A stretch of 64,000 bases of DNA, taken from NCBI GenBank assembly GCA_017453045.1, contig JAFTKX010000006.1:62001-126000 (forward strand), read 5' to 3'. The notes under the pieces were generated by a model. It did no database searches. It was not told the origin of the DNA and saw nothing but the letters and a program-made list of their open reading frames with translations. The stretch comes from Clostridia bacterium. Its GTDB lineage: Bacteria > Bacillota > Clostridia > Christensenellales > Borkfalkiaceae. The position numbers and the translations under genes were made by a program. This document shows, one piece after another, positions 23,807-32,719 of this stretch (position 1 is its first letter; each line of letters opens with the position of its first letter).

Positions 23807-23835
23807 TATATATTGTACTTTAGACTACCCGTCAA
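23807..23835 (-). promoter_or_regulatory. Promoter of the glucuronide operon
   Basis: Minus-strand TTGACG (23830-23835), 17-base spacer, TATATA (23807-23812), with a second possible TATAAT four bases further. The 230-base gap up to the AraC gene also holds TATAAT at about 23916, a candidate -10 for that gene. Confidence 0.65.
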
Positions 23836-23952
23836 TCGTTAGAACAATTTTAATTAGTTTTTGTATTATTTTAATATTTATTATTAAAATTCGCTTTATT
23901 TTTCTTTTATAAACCTGTATAATTTAAGTATAGTTTGTAATGGGGAAAATAA

Positions 23953-25164
23953 ATGATTAGCAAAGGAAGTTTTAACTTACTTAAAAAGAGTTTTGAAAAA
24001 TTTAGAATACAAACTGCGGTTTTTAACGACGCCGACGTAAACGCTCTGCTGAGTGAAAACCCAACCGAAGACGTTTCGCCTGAAAAAGTTTTACTAAAAA
24101 ATCTTTTTAGCGAAATATGGCAAACGGCTGAAAAAACGTTATACAAGTATACGAATTCATTTAAGATTTCCTTCGCGTGTTTTTCGTTTAACTCTGTACG
24201 GGGAAAAAGAAAAACGGTTGTTATAGGTCCGTTTTGTTACGAACACGTCAACCTTGAAAGTTTTTTGGAAATAGCCGAAAAAAACAAGCTTTCGCAAATT
24301 TATAAAAAATTTTTACAGCAATATTATTCATTTTTGCCTACTATTGACAAAGATAGTCATCTATTTTATTCGCTCGAATGTTTTTGCGAAGAAATTTGGA
24401 AAACTCAAGACTTTTCGGTATCGGAAATAAGCAACGCAAAAATGGAAACGGCAACTTCTCAAACTTTGTATGAAAAAAGTTCAGAGAGCGACGTTCCCAT
24501 TGCGCAAATACGCCTTATAGAAGAACTCTATTCTTATGAAAATCAACTTATAGACGCAGTTTCTAAAGGTCAAATTAGGAAATTAAGTCAATACACAAAA
24601 GTCTTTGACTCGACTTCTTTTAAACAGCGCCAACCCGATATGTTGCGCGAAATGAAAAATTATTGCATTATTTCAAACACCCTTTTTAGAAAGGCGGCGG
24701 AAAAGGGAGGCGTTCACCCGTACTTTTTAGACGAATTATCTTCGGCGTTTGCAATGCGAATTGAAAGGCTTACAAGTTCAAATAGTTGCGTAGACACTTT
24801 AAAAGAAATCGCGCTTTCTTACGGACAGGCAGTCGTCGACCATAACACTAAAAAGTACTCGCCTATCGTAGAAAAAACTGCGGTTTTTATATGGAATAAC
24901 TTTCAAGACCAACTGTCTTTGAGCGTAATTGCTAATATACAAAACGTAAGCAAAGGCTATCTTTCGGCGATTTTTAAAAAAGAAACGGGAAAGACGGTTA
25001 CCGATTTTATAAGAGAAGTCAGAATTAAAAACGCTATAAGGCTTTTACAAAACACCGTATTGAAAATTCAAACGATATGCCACCTTTGCGGATATTTAGA
25101 TTTTCAGTATTTTTCAAAACATTTTAAACGCGTTACCGGTAAATCGCCAAGAGAATACAGATAA
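23953..25164 (+). CDS. AraC-family regulator of the glucuronide operon
   Basis: A 403-residue regulator. The last 100 residues are a double helix-turn-helix of AraC type: LSLSVIANIQNVSKGYLSAI, then ICHLCGYLDFQYFSKHFKR and the closing TGKSPREYR. The N-terminal 300 residues contain a weakly recognisable sensor region and a helical part also seen in other large AraC proteins of gut Clostridia. It is transcribed away from the operon start, the usual layout for a local activator responding to the transported sugar. The ligand is inferred, not seen. The ribosome site is GGGG. Confidence 0.85.
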   Translation: MISKGSFNLLKKSFEKFRIQTAVFNDADVNALLSENPTEDVSPEKVLLKNLFSEIWQTAEKTLYKYTNSFKISFACFSFNSVRGKRKTVVIGPFCYEHVNLESFLEIAEKNKLSQIYKKFLQQYYSFLPTIDKDSHLFYSLECFCEEIWKTQDFSVSEISNAKMETATSQTLYEKSSESDVPIAQIRLIEELYSYENQLIDAVSKGQIRKLSQYTKVFDSTSFKQRQPDMLREMKNYCIISNTLFRKAAEKGGVHPYFLDELSSAFAMRIERLTSSNSCVDTLKEIALSYGQAVVDHNTKKYSPIVEKTAVFIWNNFQDQLSLSVIANIQNVSKGYLSAIFKKETGKTVTDFIREVRIKNAIRLLQNTVLKIQTICHLCGYLDFQYFSKHFKRVTGKSPREYR

Positions 25165-25174
25165 ATAAAATAAA

Positions 25175-25214
25175 AAATCCCTGCTTGAAATTCAAATTTC
25201 AAGCAGGGATTTTT
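25175..25214. terminator. Bidirectional terminator between araC-like gene and the Hsp70-GTPase island
   Basis: AAATCCCTGCTTGAAAT and ATTTCAAGCAGGGATTT pair around a short loop with T runs on both strands. It ends the regulator gene and also the 20 kb minus-strand operon. Confidence 0.9.
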
Positions 25215-25224
25215 GCGTTTTGTT

Positions 25225-26133
25225 TTATCTTAATCTAAAAATCTTTACTATAAGCGCCCAAACGAGTTCGGCAAGTAAAACGGGTACGTACACTATTGAT
25301 AAAATTACGAACGAAACGGCTATGTAAATACACGCCATGACGAATATCATAAGCGGAGATACAAAGAAGAAATATCTTAAAATATTTATTACAGGATAGC
25401 CCTTTGCAGACGAAAAATTATAAGTCATAAGAGAAATCGATTCGTTCCAAAGTTCTCCTATCGCCGAGAAAATATTTCTAAAATATTCGCCCGAAAACCT
25501 ACCTATATCCGAAAAAGTGAAATATTTAGAAAAGTCCGCCGCGCTAAACGGATTGTAATTTTTATAAGCGTCGAAAAGCCCAGCGCCCACCTTAATTATC
25601 GCGTAAACCAAACTTACGAGCAAATATATCGCCGCAAGAACTGCTAAACAAACCAAAATGAAATACGCTATAGCCAAAACGACTGAAACTTGAAGTAAGG
25701 CTACGACTATTACCATTGAAAGTCCGCAAACGATAACGGTTGGGGCAACTATAAGCCACATCCATTTTCTAAACGACAAAAATTTAAACGCGCTCGACCT
25801 TACTAACGCATTTTTTGCGATAGCGAAAGTATCTTTTATAACGAAAACAGACGCGTTTTTGAAAAGAACGAACCATCTTAAAAGCAAAGACGTCAGTCCG
25901 TTACGCCCATAAACCGCGCCTATCGTTTTACAAGCGTTTATAAATCCTTTTATATACGCGTAAATAGCGTAACCCATACCGATTAATACACCTATACCCA
26001 AGAATATGAGTAAAATGTAAAAACCCACCATAGCAGCGAAAGCGAAGATAATGAAAAGCACTACCAAAAACGCCATTATACTGCCGAAAATATCGCCCGC
26101 ATCGGGCTCTCTAACTACGTAATAATTAGACAT
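25225..26133 (-). CDS. Polytopic membrane protein, last gene of the Hsp70-GTPase island
   Basis: A 302-residue protein with about seven hydrophobic segments (for example residues 20-70 in two or three passes, then VIVCGLSMVIVVALL and IAYFILVCLAVLAAIYLL) and soluble amphipathic linkers rich in Phe and Ser. The start MSNYYVVREPD is chosen because AAGGAG precedes it; the longer frame has none. I recognise no family. It is the last gene before the terminator, 27 bases after the transglutaminase gene, so it belongs to the operon. It may be a membrane partner or pore (inference). Confidence 0.7.
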   Translation of the reverse strand: MSNYYVVREPDAGDIFGSIMAFLVVLFIIFAFAAMVGFYILLIFLGIGVLIGMGYAIYAYIKGFINACKTIGAVYGRNGLTSLLLRWFVLFKNASVFVIKDTFAIAKNALVRSSAFKFLSFRKWMWLIVAPTVIVCGLSMVIVVALLQVSVVLAIAYFILVCLAVLAAIYLLVSLVYAIIKVGAGLFDAYKNYNPFSAADFSKYFTFSDIGRFSGEYFRNIFSAIGELWNESISLMTYNFSSAKGYPVINILRYFFFVSPLMIFVMACIYIAVSFVILSIVYVPVLLAELVWALIVKIFRLR

Positions 26134-26160
26134 AATTTTCTCCTTTTTGTACAAACTTGA

Positions 26161-27207
26161 TTAAAAGACAAACGTTATTTCTACGTTGAAACCATTTATT
26201 ACTTTTACGTTGAAACTTAAACCTATTCCACTTTGCTTAACAACCTTTCTGACCGTTTTTGAAACTTCGTCTAAAAGTTCTTGACCTTCTACGCTAAGCG
26301 CCGTTGAAAAACAAAGTTTATCCGCTCTTTTTGCAATCGCAGTTTTAATTTCTTTTTCCATCTCAATGGAAAACTTTATAATTTTATCGGCAAAAAGCGG
26401 TTTTTGCGACTGTTTATTTTGCCGTCCACTTTGCGTACTACCCTGCCCGTTTTGTGTGTTTTCGGGCTTATAGGGGCACTTATCGTCGCATTTTGGATAT
26501 TTATTTCTATCCCAAGTATGCGAAGTCATTTCATCATCCGACCATAAAAAACAAGGATAATAGAACGGCTCTTGCTTTGACTGATTTGAACCTATCATTG
26601 TGGTTACGTCCAAATGATAGGGCTTTTTTTCTAACCAAACAATATTCCAAGCGTGCGGTCCGCCTTGACCGTTTGCAAAGGCTTCGCCTTCTACAACGAT
26701 ACAGTCGATACCCATATTATCCAAAAGATATTTTACGCCTTTTGCAATTCCGCTACATTGTCCTTTTTTTTGAATTAACGCCGTCGCGCAGTTTTGGTTG
26801 TAATCGTTATTTATTTCGTATTTAACGTTTCTTAAAAAAAAGTCGCAAACGTATTTGATTTTTTCGCCGTCAGTTTTAAATACTGCCGTTTGGCGTTGAA
26901 AATCCTTTGCTATTTTTTCAAGTTCTATCTTATAAGTTCCTACTTGACTTGCTGTAAAAATACTTGAAGTTTTAAGTTTTAACGTAACGCCGAAAAAGCC
27001 CATTTTCTGTCCTACGCCCGAGCGTTGGGACATATAAAAAAGTTCAGGATAATCATATAAAATCGCGCCGTAAACCGAAGCCAACTCTTGTGGCTCAAGA
27101 CCTTGACATTCGACTTCAAACTTCATCGACCTAAAACTTCTAATCATATCGTCGTAGGCTTTATGAAGTTTAGGACTTAATTTACACTTATAAAAATCCA
27201 CATTCAT
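26161..27207 (-). CDS. Transglutaminase-fold protein of the island
   Basis: A 348-residue soluble protein. Its core (about 110-240) is a transglutaminase-like fold with the catalytic triad in sight: Cys in KGQCSGIAKG, His in GPHAWNIVW and Asp in YHLDVTT. Relatives act as cysteine proteases or amide cross-linkers. A polar Gln/Asn/Ser linker (about 255-280) leads to a C-terminal domain of about 80 residues that may be beta-rich. The ATG overlaps the stop of the upstream Gly-rich protein (TAATG), so they are coupled. Within the island this is the clearest candidate for an enzymatic effector or processing factor. Confidence 0.78.
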   Translation of the reverse strand: MNVDFYKCKLSPKLHKAYDDMIRSFRSMKFEVECQGLEPQELASVYGAILYDYPELFYMSQRSGVGQKMGFFGVTLKLKTSSIFTASQVGTYKIELEKIAKDFQRQTAVFKTDGEKIKYVCDFFLRNVKYEINNDYNQNCATALIQKKGQCSGIAKGVKYLLDNMGIDCIVVEGEAFANGQGGPHAWNIVWLEKKPYHLDVTTMIGSNQSKQEPFYYPCFLWSDDEMTSHTWDRNKYPKCDDKCPYKPENTQNGQGSTQSGRQNKQSQKPLFADKIIKFSIEMEKEIKTAIAKRADKLCFSTALSVEGQELLDEVSKTVRKVVKQSGIGLSFNVKVINGFNVEITFVF

Positions 27208-29270
27208 TAATCCCACCAATCTTTTCCATGCGCCCCAGATGCTCCTTTATATCCAGATTCTCCCACTTCTCCTGCAACACCAGCTTGCCCATCTTTTAAA
27301 ATTATGTTATCAACTGAAAGCAAAATTTCTTCACCTGACAATAAAATCGGTGCTCCGCCTTCACCGCCATCGCCACCGGGACCACCATCACCACCTGGTC
27401 CACCTGCTCCTCCATTTCCACCAGACATATCCCCACTGCTAAAAAGACTGTTTTTATTATCGTCGCCACCGTCGCCACCGTCGCCACCGTCGCCACCAGT
27501 GCCACCTCTACCACCTTGTCCTCCTTTACCTCCAGTTAAATAAAGCTTCGATCCTTGGCTAACAATCGGCACATTTTGAATAACTAGCGCATAGCCACCT
27601 TTGGCGCCTGTTCCACCTTTGGCTCCTGCCCCGCCCTTACCACCTGGATGCCCATCATAACCATACAAGTAGTGTTTTCCATCCTTTTCGTTGTAACCTT
27701 TTCTGCCATTTTCACCTTTTTTACCTGTTAACCCTTTAGCACCAATACCACCTTCGCCACCGTTTAAGCAAACGGTTACGTCTCCGTCTATAGATAAATT
27801 ATCTGTAATTACTGCGCTTGCACCTTGCTGTGCATCTTTGCCTTTTGAAGCACTTATCGTAACAGAGCCATTTCCTTTAATATTAACATTGCTAGCCCTT
27901 AGGCAATTAGCCCCAAAAGATTCGGGCGCAATCATATTTAAATTTCCGTCTACAAAAATATTTATGTTGTTAGCAATGAAAAGTTCCGTTCCGTAATATG
28001 CGCTAATACAACTGTTATATCCTGTTGAATACAAATTAAACTCATTAAGGCACATTCCATACAACGTATAACTTTCGTAATACTTATAGTCATCAGGATA
28101 TGTATCTTCTTCAAAAACCATATATTCTGCATCGCAACTATTTACAAAATTTAAGGTTACATTGTCCAAATGCAAATCAAACTTATCGCTTCTTTCCTTA
28201 ATTAAAAAATCTATGAACAAAGCAGGATTTTGCACCGAACCAGCACCATAATCAAACGCTTCTTCTATTTTTAAAGAATCAACAGAGGGATAAATAACCG
28301 AATCTCCACGAATTACGGTATTGTTCAAAACATAAATTTCGGTATTCCCCATAAATGAAAAGTTTGCCAAACATTCCCCTCCTGTCAGTCTTATCTTTGC
28401 TTCTTTCCAAAATTCTATAGTTCCACTGAAATTGTCTTCAGCCTGTTTTAAAGACACTTCTGCTTTTTCCTCAAAAATTACATTCCCTAATAAAGATCCT
28501 TTATTTATTTCAATCTTTACGTCTTTTTCAAAAACACAATTATTGACTTCAAGGTGACTATTCTCTAATGTTAAACTCTCGCAATCAAGCTCCCCTTCAA
28601 CCAACTGCACTCTTACCGTTTTAAAAACAATGTTCTTGGCGTTGGTTGTTAATTTTAATTTTATACTCTGAACCAACTCAGTAGTATCAATTATTAAGGT
28701 TTCACATTTCTCATTGTCTTGATCTATCTCATACACCTGATCACTAGAGAGATATCTCACGTCTAAATGTAAATATTTTTGATCTAAGTATTTTTCAATC
28801 TCACTAGACGACCTTACTGCTTTAACTTCATATATCTGAGCGTTTATATTAGCAAAAATCATTGCAACTATGGCAACGATTCCGAGAATAACCGATAAAA
28901 CTGCCTTATGAGTAACTGCATACATAAATATATTGTCTTTTCCGTAAGAACGTTTTTCTTTTGCGTTGAGTAAAAAGCAACCTACTATTATAATCACAGC
29001 GCTTAATACAAAATATATAACAATACTCTTTTTAAACCAATCATATTTCAAAAATTCTAATGGTTTCATTTGAACTGATATGGCATATGCTATCATCACA
29101 AATAATGGTGAAAGATATATTAACGTTATTGATATTTGCATTATCGTATATAAAAATGCGGGATGCTTACCTGTTAATTTCTGTTTTGCTCTTATCACCG
29201 CCCATTGATAATTGATAACACCTACGAAAACTATAGTTGCAATTAATAGTATAATAGTTAACTCTCCCAT
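27207..29270 (-). CDS. Membrane-anchored beta-helix-like protein with Gly-rich (PGRS-like) tail
   Basis: A 687-residue protein. There are four N-terminal hydrophobic segments (about 5-20, 38-65, 82-102 and 122-145). A long region of short beta-like repeats follows (about 155-480; SLTLENSHLEVNNCVFEKDV and similar), as in right-handed parallel beta helices. From about 490 the chain is dominated by GGxGG and Gx-Gly units (GGTGGDGGDGGDGGD, then GGNGGAGGPGG), and it ends GAHGKDWWD. The 9-base DNA repeat GTCGCCACC is present four times in tandem at 27472-27507. I do not recognise the full protein. The Gly-rich part recalls PE-PGRS and collagen-like proteins in composition only. CpG use is lower than in flanking genes. 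Confidence 0.7.
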   Translation of the reverse strand: MGELTIILLIATIVFVGVINYQWAVIRAKQKLTGKHPAFLYTIMQISITLIYLSPLFVMIAYAISVQMKPLEFLKYDWFKKSIVIYFVLSAVIIIVGCFLLNAKEKRSYGKDNIFMYAVTHKAVLSVILGIVAIVAMIFANINAQIYEVKAVRSSSEIEKYLDQKYLHLDVRYLSSDQVYEIDQDNEKCETLIIDTTELVQSIKLKLTTNAKNIVFKTVRVQLVEGELDCESLTLENSHLEVNNCVFEKDVKIEINKGSLLGNVIFEEKAEVSLKQAEDNFSGTIEFWKEAKIRLTGGECLANFSFMGNTEIYVLNNTVIRGDSVIYPSVDSLKIEEAFDYGAGSVQNPALFIDFLIKERSDKFDLHLDNVTLNFVNSCDAEYMVFEEDTYPDDYKYYESYTLYGMCLNEFNLYSTGYNSCISAYYGTELFIANNINIFVDGNLNMIAPESFGANCLRASNVNIKGNGSVTISASKGKDAQQGASAVITDNLSIDGDVTVCLNGGEGGIGAKGLTGKKGENGRKGYNEKDGKHYLYGYDGHPGGKGGAGAKGGTGAKGGYALVIQNVPIVSQGSKLYLTGGKGGQGGRGGTGGDGGDGGDGGDDNKNSLFSSGDMSGGNGGAGGPGGDGGPGGDGGEGGAPILLSGEEILLSVDNIILKDGQAGVAGEVGESGYKGASGAHGKDWWD

Positions 29271-29278
29271 AATCCCCC

Positions 29279-30688
29279 CTAAATTTTCTTACCCCATTTT
29301 TTCTTAAGGTCGATTGACTTACTTACTTTATCTATTATCCAAAGCATTGGCTCTGCAACGCCTTTAGGACTAAAAGCTCTTCCATTTTCTATGTGTCCGA
29401 GTGATGAGCATGCAAAAAATTGTACACTCTTAAATTTTGACTTTATAGTGTTTAAAAAGTTAGATTCTTCGTATTCTATCAAAAAGTTTTCACAAAGAAC
29501 ATTTTGCGCTTGATATTCCGTTGCATTATGTCTAGCCAAATAATTTTTTATGGCTGGTGCTCCAAGCCTATTATAAAGGTCGGCATAGTCGCACTTGTTA
29601 AAAACTACTACGACGTCAGTTTTTATCATATTTTTTGAGTTAAGACAATGCATATTTTCAAGCACAGTTATGAGTGAACTTAAAACGTCGTCCAACCTAA
29701 ACTCGCTCGTTTTATATTGAGTAGCATTAAAACCTATACCCTGTTCTTTTTTGTATTTAATAATGGAGAACGGATCTACAACCAAAATAAAAGCGTTTGC
29801 AAACTTATATCCTATTTGTTTTGATATTTCGGAAGTATCGTTATACGCTTCGCCCGCAATATCGCAAAGGGATATCAAATTCTTAATTTTTTCTCCATTT
29901 GGTGTTAGGTAAAACTGATAGTAATTGAGCCTTGTTTCGCCTGTTTTTTCAGGGGTAATGCCATGTTCCATGGCTGTTTTATCCCTTACAAAATTATCCG
30001 TTGAAGTCGGAGAATATTTATACTGCAAATTGTTCGCTACAGCGTGTTTTTCAATTGCCATCATTGCGCTGGTTATAAAACAGGTCTTTCCTGCGCTCGC
30101 CCCCCCAACGACAGGGATTAAAATTTCTACGTGACGTCCTCCATCTTTAAGATTGTGATCACAATACGGACACACAGATTGAAGTTTCTGTCTTCCGTTG
30201 AAAAAGGTCGTCGGAAGTTTTGTTCCACAAGTGCATTTACGTTTTAAAATACCATATACGCTTGGTCGTAAAGACGTATGTTTTGCTTTACACGTTGGAC
30301 AAAGATACGATGGTAATCTTACTTTTTGCTGACAAAGCGGACATTGGCTTACTATTCCTTTAACCACTCTAAACAACAAGTCTGTTAAATAAAGTATCGA
30401 ATATCCTAAATAGACAAAAATTCCTACAACAAATACGAACACTAAAAATGATGCTGAAAAAAGCAAATTTAGGCTGAATAATAAAATGGTAAATATAGGA
30501 AAAACTGCTAAATCGCATATAACGTTAATAATAGCAATAAAAAAGTTAGCCGAGAAAAGTTCTCCCAGCCTTTCAAATTCGCTAATAAACGGAAAAATCA
30601 CTCCTCTCCACGCCTTTTTTATTATATTAAATACGTCTTTATAGCCCCTGCTAAAAAAGTATCCTTTGTATGCCGGTTGTTTTTTCAT
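29279..30688 (-). CDS. Membrane-anchored zinc-ribbon GTPase (double-GTPase 2 type), copy B
   Basis: A 469-residue protein. Two or three membrane helices lie at about 45-105, a pair of zinc ribbons at 116-180 (CPLC, CPTC, CTC, CPYC), and a Ras-like GTPase domain from about 188. P-loop GGASAGKT is at 195-202, switch/G3 CDIAGE at 275-280 and G4 NKCD at 364-367. It is a paralogue of the 497-residue protein at 30925-32418 with the same domain order and same conserved AYNYYQF-like and SSLGH patterns. In the predicted GAP1/double-GTPase systems such proteins work in pairs. This copy uses fewer CpG-containing codons, suggesting a different history from its neighbour. Confidence 0.75.
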   Translation of the reverse strand: MKKQPAYKGYFFSRGYKDVFNIIKKAWRGVIFPFISEFERLGELFSANFFIAIINVICDLAVFPIFTILLFSLNLLFSASFLVFVFVVGIFVYLGYSILYLTDLLFRVVKGIVSQCPLCQQKVRLPSYLCPTCKAKHTSLRPSVYGILKRKCTCGTKLPTTFFNGRQKLQSVCPYCDHNLKDGGRHVEILIPVVGGASAGKTCFITSAMMAIEKHAVANNLQYKYSPTSTDNFVRDKTAMEHGITPEKTGETRLNYYQFYLTPNGEKIKNLISLCDIAGEAYNDTSEISKQIGYKFANAFILVVDPFSIIKYKKEQGIGFNATQYKTSEFRLDDVLSSLITVLENMHCLNSKNMIKTDVVVVFNKCDYADLYNRLGAPAIKNYLARHNATEYQAQNVLCENFLIEYEESNFLNTIKSKFKSVQFFACSSLGHIENGRAFSPKGVAEPMLWIIDKVSKSIDLKKKWGKKI

Positions 30689-30689
30689 T

Positions 30690-30924
30690 TACCACACCTA
30701 TATTACATAAAGCGACAGGAAAATACTTGTCGCGTTGTTTTCAATTTTAATTCTTATATTTTATATAACTCGAAACGAGTTGAGTAGAGCCGTTTCTAAC
30801 GGCTACGCATAACGTACTACTGACGTTTATCCTTTTTAGCGGGCGGTTTTCCGCCCGCTAAACTTTAGGATTAAACTTTTTTGTTTAAATCGCCTTTTGT
30901 AATAAATTACTTTTGGGGAAACAA
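30690..30924. other. Hairpin-rich gap inside the operon
   Basis: No gene. Hairpins: GCGACA/TGTCGC near 30714-30735, AACTCGAAACGAGTT near 30771, AGCCGTTTCTAACGGCT near 30787, and a strong 12-bp stem TTTAGCGGGCGG/CCGCCCGCTAAA at about 30836-30863. None has a good T tail on the minus strand, so they may be RNA-processing or attenuation sites rather than a full stop. Confidence 0.5.
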
Positions 30925-32418
30925 TTATTTACCCCACTTATTTTTGAAGTTAATAGATGAACTTTCTTTGTCTACGAGCCATAAGATAGGATCTTCAACG
31001 CCGATAGGTTCAAACGAACTGTTGTCCGCAACGTGACCGAGAGCCGAACAAGTAAAGAATTGAATATTTTTAAACTTACCCTTTAAGATGTTAAGGAAGT
31101 TAAATTCTTCATATTCGGTTAAGAATCTTTCGCAAAGTACGTTTTGAGCGTCGTATCTGTTAGCCTTTTCGTTACGTTCCATATATTCGCTGATAGCCTT
31201 TTCGCCGATTTTTTCGTCAAGACCGGGGATATCGCACTTTGTAAAGAGAACTGCAACGTTTCCGTCTAATACGCCTTTAGCGTCAGAACTCTTCATATTT
31301 TCTACGGTACGAACTAAAGCGTCTAACACTTCTTCCATTGCTCTTTGGCTTGCGCCGTATCTGCTAACGTCGATAGTAGATTCAACTTCTTCGCGGTATA
31401 ACGCTATTGAAAGTGGATCTACGATAAGTACGAACGATTTAGCAAACTTAAAGCCTTCTTGACCGCCCATTTCGTCTTTACTTTCGTACGCTTCGCCCGC
31501 TACGTCGCAAATAGAAACGAGGTTAGGTACTTTTTCGCCCTTTGGAGTAAGGAAGAATTGATAATATCTAAGTCTTGTATCGTTGGTCTTAAGCGGAAGT
31601 TGACCGTTATCCATAATTCTCTTGTTGTCTTGATAATCGTCGCCAAGAGATGCGTTTTCTTTATACTCGAAGTTCAAGTTGTATTTTGGCATTGCGTTCT
31701 TTTCGATTTCAGAAATAGCCATGCTGATAAAACAAGTTTTACCCGAACTCGGTCCGCCGACGACTGGAATTGAAATGTCGTGATGTAACGCTTCGCCTAA
31801 ATTGTATTCACAGTTGGGGCAAAGCCACTTTCCGTTAAGTCTTTGCCTGCCGTTAAAGAAGGTAGTTTTAAGTTTTCTACCGCAATAACATTCTCTTGCT
31901 AAAATACCGTAACTGCTCGGTTGTAATTTGTAGTGCTTTCTACCGCATTCGCAAACGTAGATAGGAAGCGAATACTTTGCTCCTCTGCTCATTCTTTGAC
32001 AGTTTGGACAGTTTGACGATACTTTCTTTATCTGACAGAAAATCCAGTCTGCAATCCTAAACGTAATAAAGCCGAGATATACGAATAGCATCATTACTAA
32101 AATTACCGAAATTTGAATTGCTGAAAAGGCAATACAAACGAGCGGAACTAATATTGTGCTGAGTACGAGACCGCCCGTGCGGAAACCGAAAACGAGCGCA
32201 AACCACATTGCTTTAAAGATGTTTACGAATATAGAATCAAAGTGAATAAGATCTAAAATCGTTTCCCAAAGATTGCCGAAAGAATCGGTAAAATGATACC
32301 ACGAGTCGCCGATTTTTTCGCCACAGTTCATAAACGTCGTGCAAATTGCTTGTAAAAATTCTTTATACGCGTCGCCGAAGAAATAGTTTCTGTACGCTGG
32401 AACTTGATGTTTAGCCAT
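30925..32418 (-). CDS. Membrane-anchored zinc-ribbon GTPase (double-GTPase 2 type), copy A
   Basis: A 497-residue protein with membrane helices at about 60-130, zinc ribbons at 137-204 (CPNC, CEC, CYC, CPNC) and a GTPase domain: P-loop GGPSSGKT at 221-228, G3 CDVAGEAY and G4 FTKCDIPG. The C-terminal FFTCSALGHVADNSSFEPIG and DPILWLVDK motifs are shared with both other GTPases of the island. It probably sits at the membrane with the GTPase in the cytoplasm and uses the ribbons for protein contact (inference). It is followed by copy B, and preceded by a 91-residue membrane protein and the GAP1-like gene. Confidence 0.8.
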   Translation of the reverse strand: MAKHQVPAYRNYFFGDAYKEFLQAICTTFMNCGEKIGDSWYHFTDSFGNLWETILDLIHFDSIFVNIFKAMWFALVFGFRTGGLVLSTILVPLVCIAFSAIQISVILVMMLFVYLGFITFRIADWIFCQIKKVSSNCPNCQRMSRGAKYSLPIYVCECGRKHYKLQPSSYGILARECYCGRKLKTTFFNGRQRLNGKWLCPNCEYNLGEALHHDISIPVVGGPSSGKTCFISMAISEIEKNAMPKYNLNFEYKENASLGDDYQDNKRIMDNGQLPLKTNDTRLRYYQFFLTPKGEKVPNLVSICDVAGEAYESKDEMGGQEGFKFAKSFVLIVDPLSIALYREEVESTIDVSRYGASQRAMEEVLDALVRTVENMKSSDAKGVLDGNVAVLFTKCDIPGLDEKIGEKAISEYMERNEKANRYDAQNVLCERFLTEYEEFNFLNILKGKFKNIQFFTCSALGHVADNSSFEPIGVEDPILWLVDKESSSINFKNKWGK

Positions 32419-32431
32419 ATTCTATCCCCCC

Positions 32432-32707
32432 TTAAACGATTGCGACAATTATTGCTAAAATTGCCAACACTACAGGCGTTGCTACTACTAAACACGCCAA
32501 GCCCACGCTAATATTAAGCGTCCATTTTACCGCAGGGTTAGTTACTTCGTCGTTTATTGAACGCAAGTAAATTCTAACCGATGAGATTATTGCGGGAATT
32601 ATACCGATTACAAGACCTACTATTATACAGCCTAAAACTGATACGAGTAGCCAAAACGCAAGGTATAAAATTACGGCAATAATCAATAAGCCTAAAATTA
32701 TCTCCAT
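32432..32707 (-). CDS. 91-residue membrane protein
   Basis: Three hydrophobic segments (MEIILGLLIIAVILYLAFWL, then VLGCIIVGLVIGIIPAII, then a C-terminal ACLVVATPVVLAILAIIVAI) with a short polar loop. The small size and place between the GAP1-like and GTPase genes (12 and 13 base gaps) suggest a small subunit of the membrane complex. No family is recognised. Confidence 0.65.
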   Translation of the reverse strand: MEIILGLLIIAVILYLAFWLLVSVLGCIIVGLVIGIIPAIISSVRIYLRSINDEVTNPAVKWTLNISVGLACLVVATPVVLAILAIIVAIV

Positions 32708-32719
32708 AAAACCACCTTT

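Noticed and set aside
27239..27543. Proline-rich and other frames opposite the Gly-rich gene
   Set aside because: They are the complement or shifted reading of GGx repeats in the real minus-strand gene and have no ribosome site.
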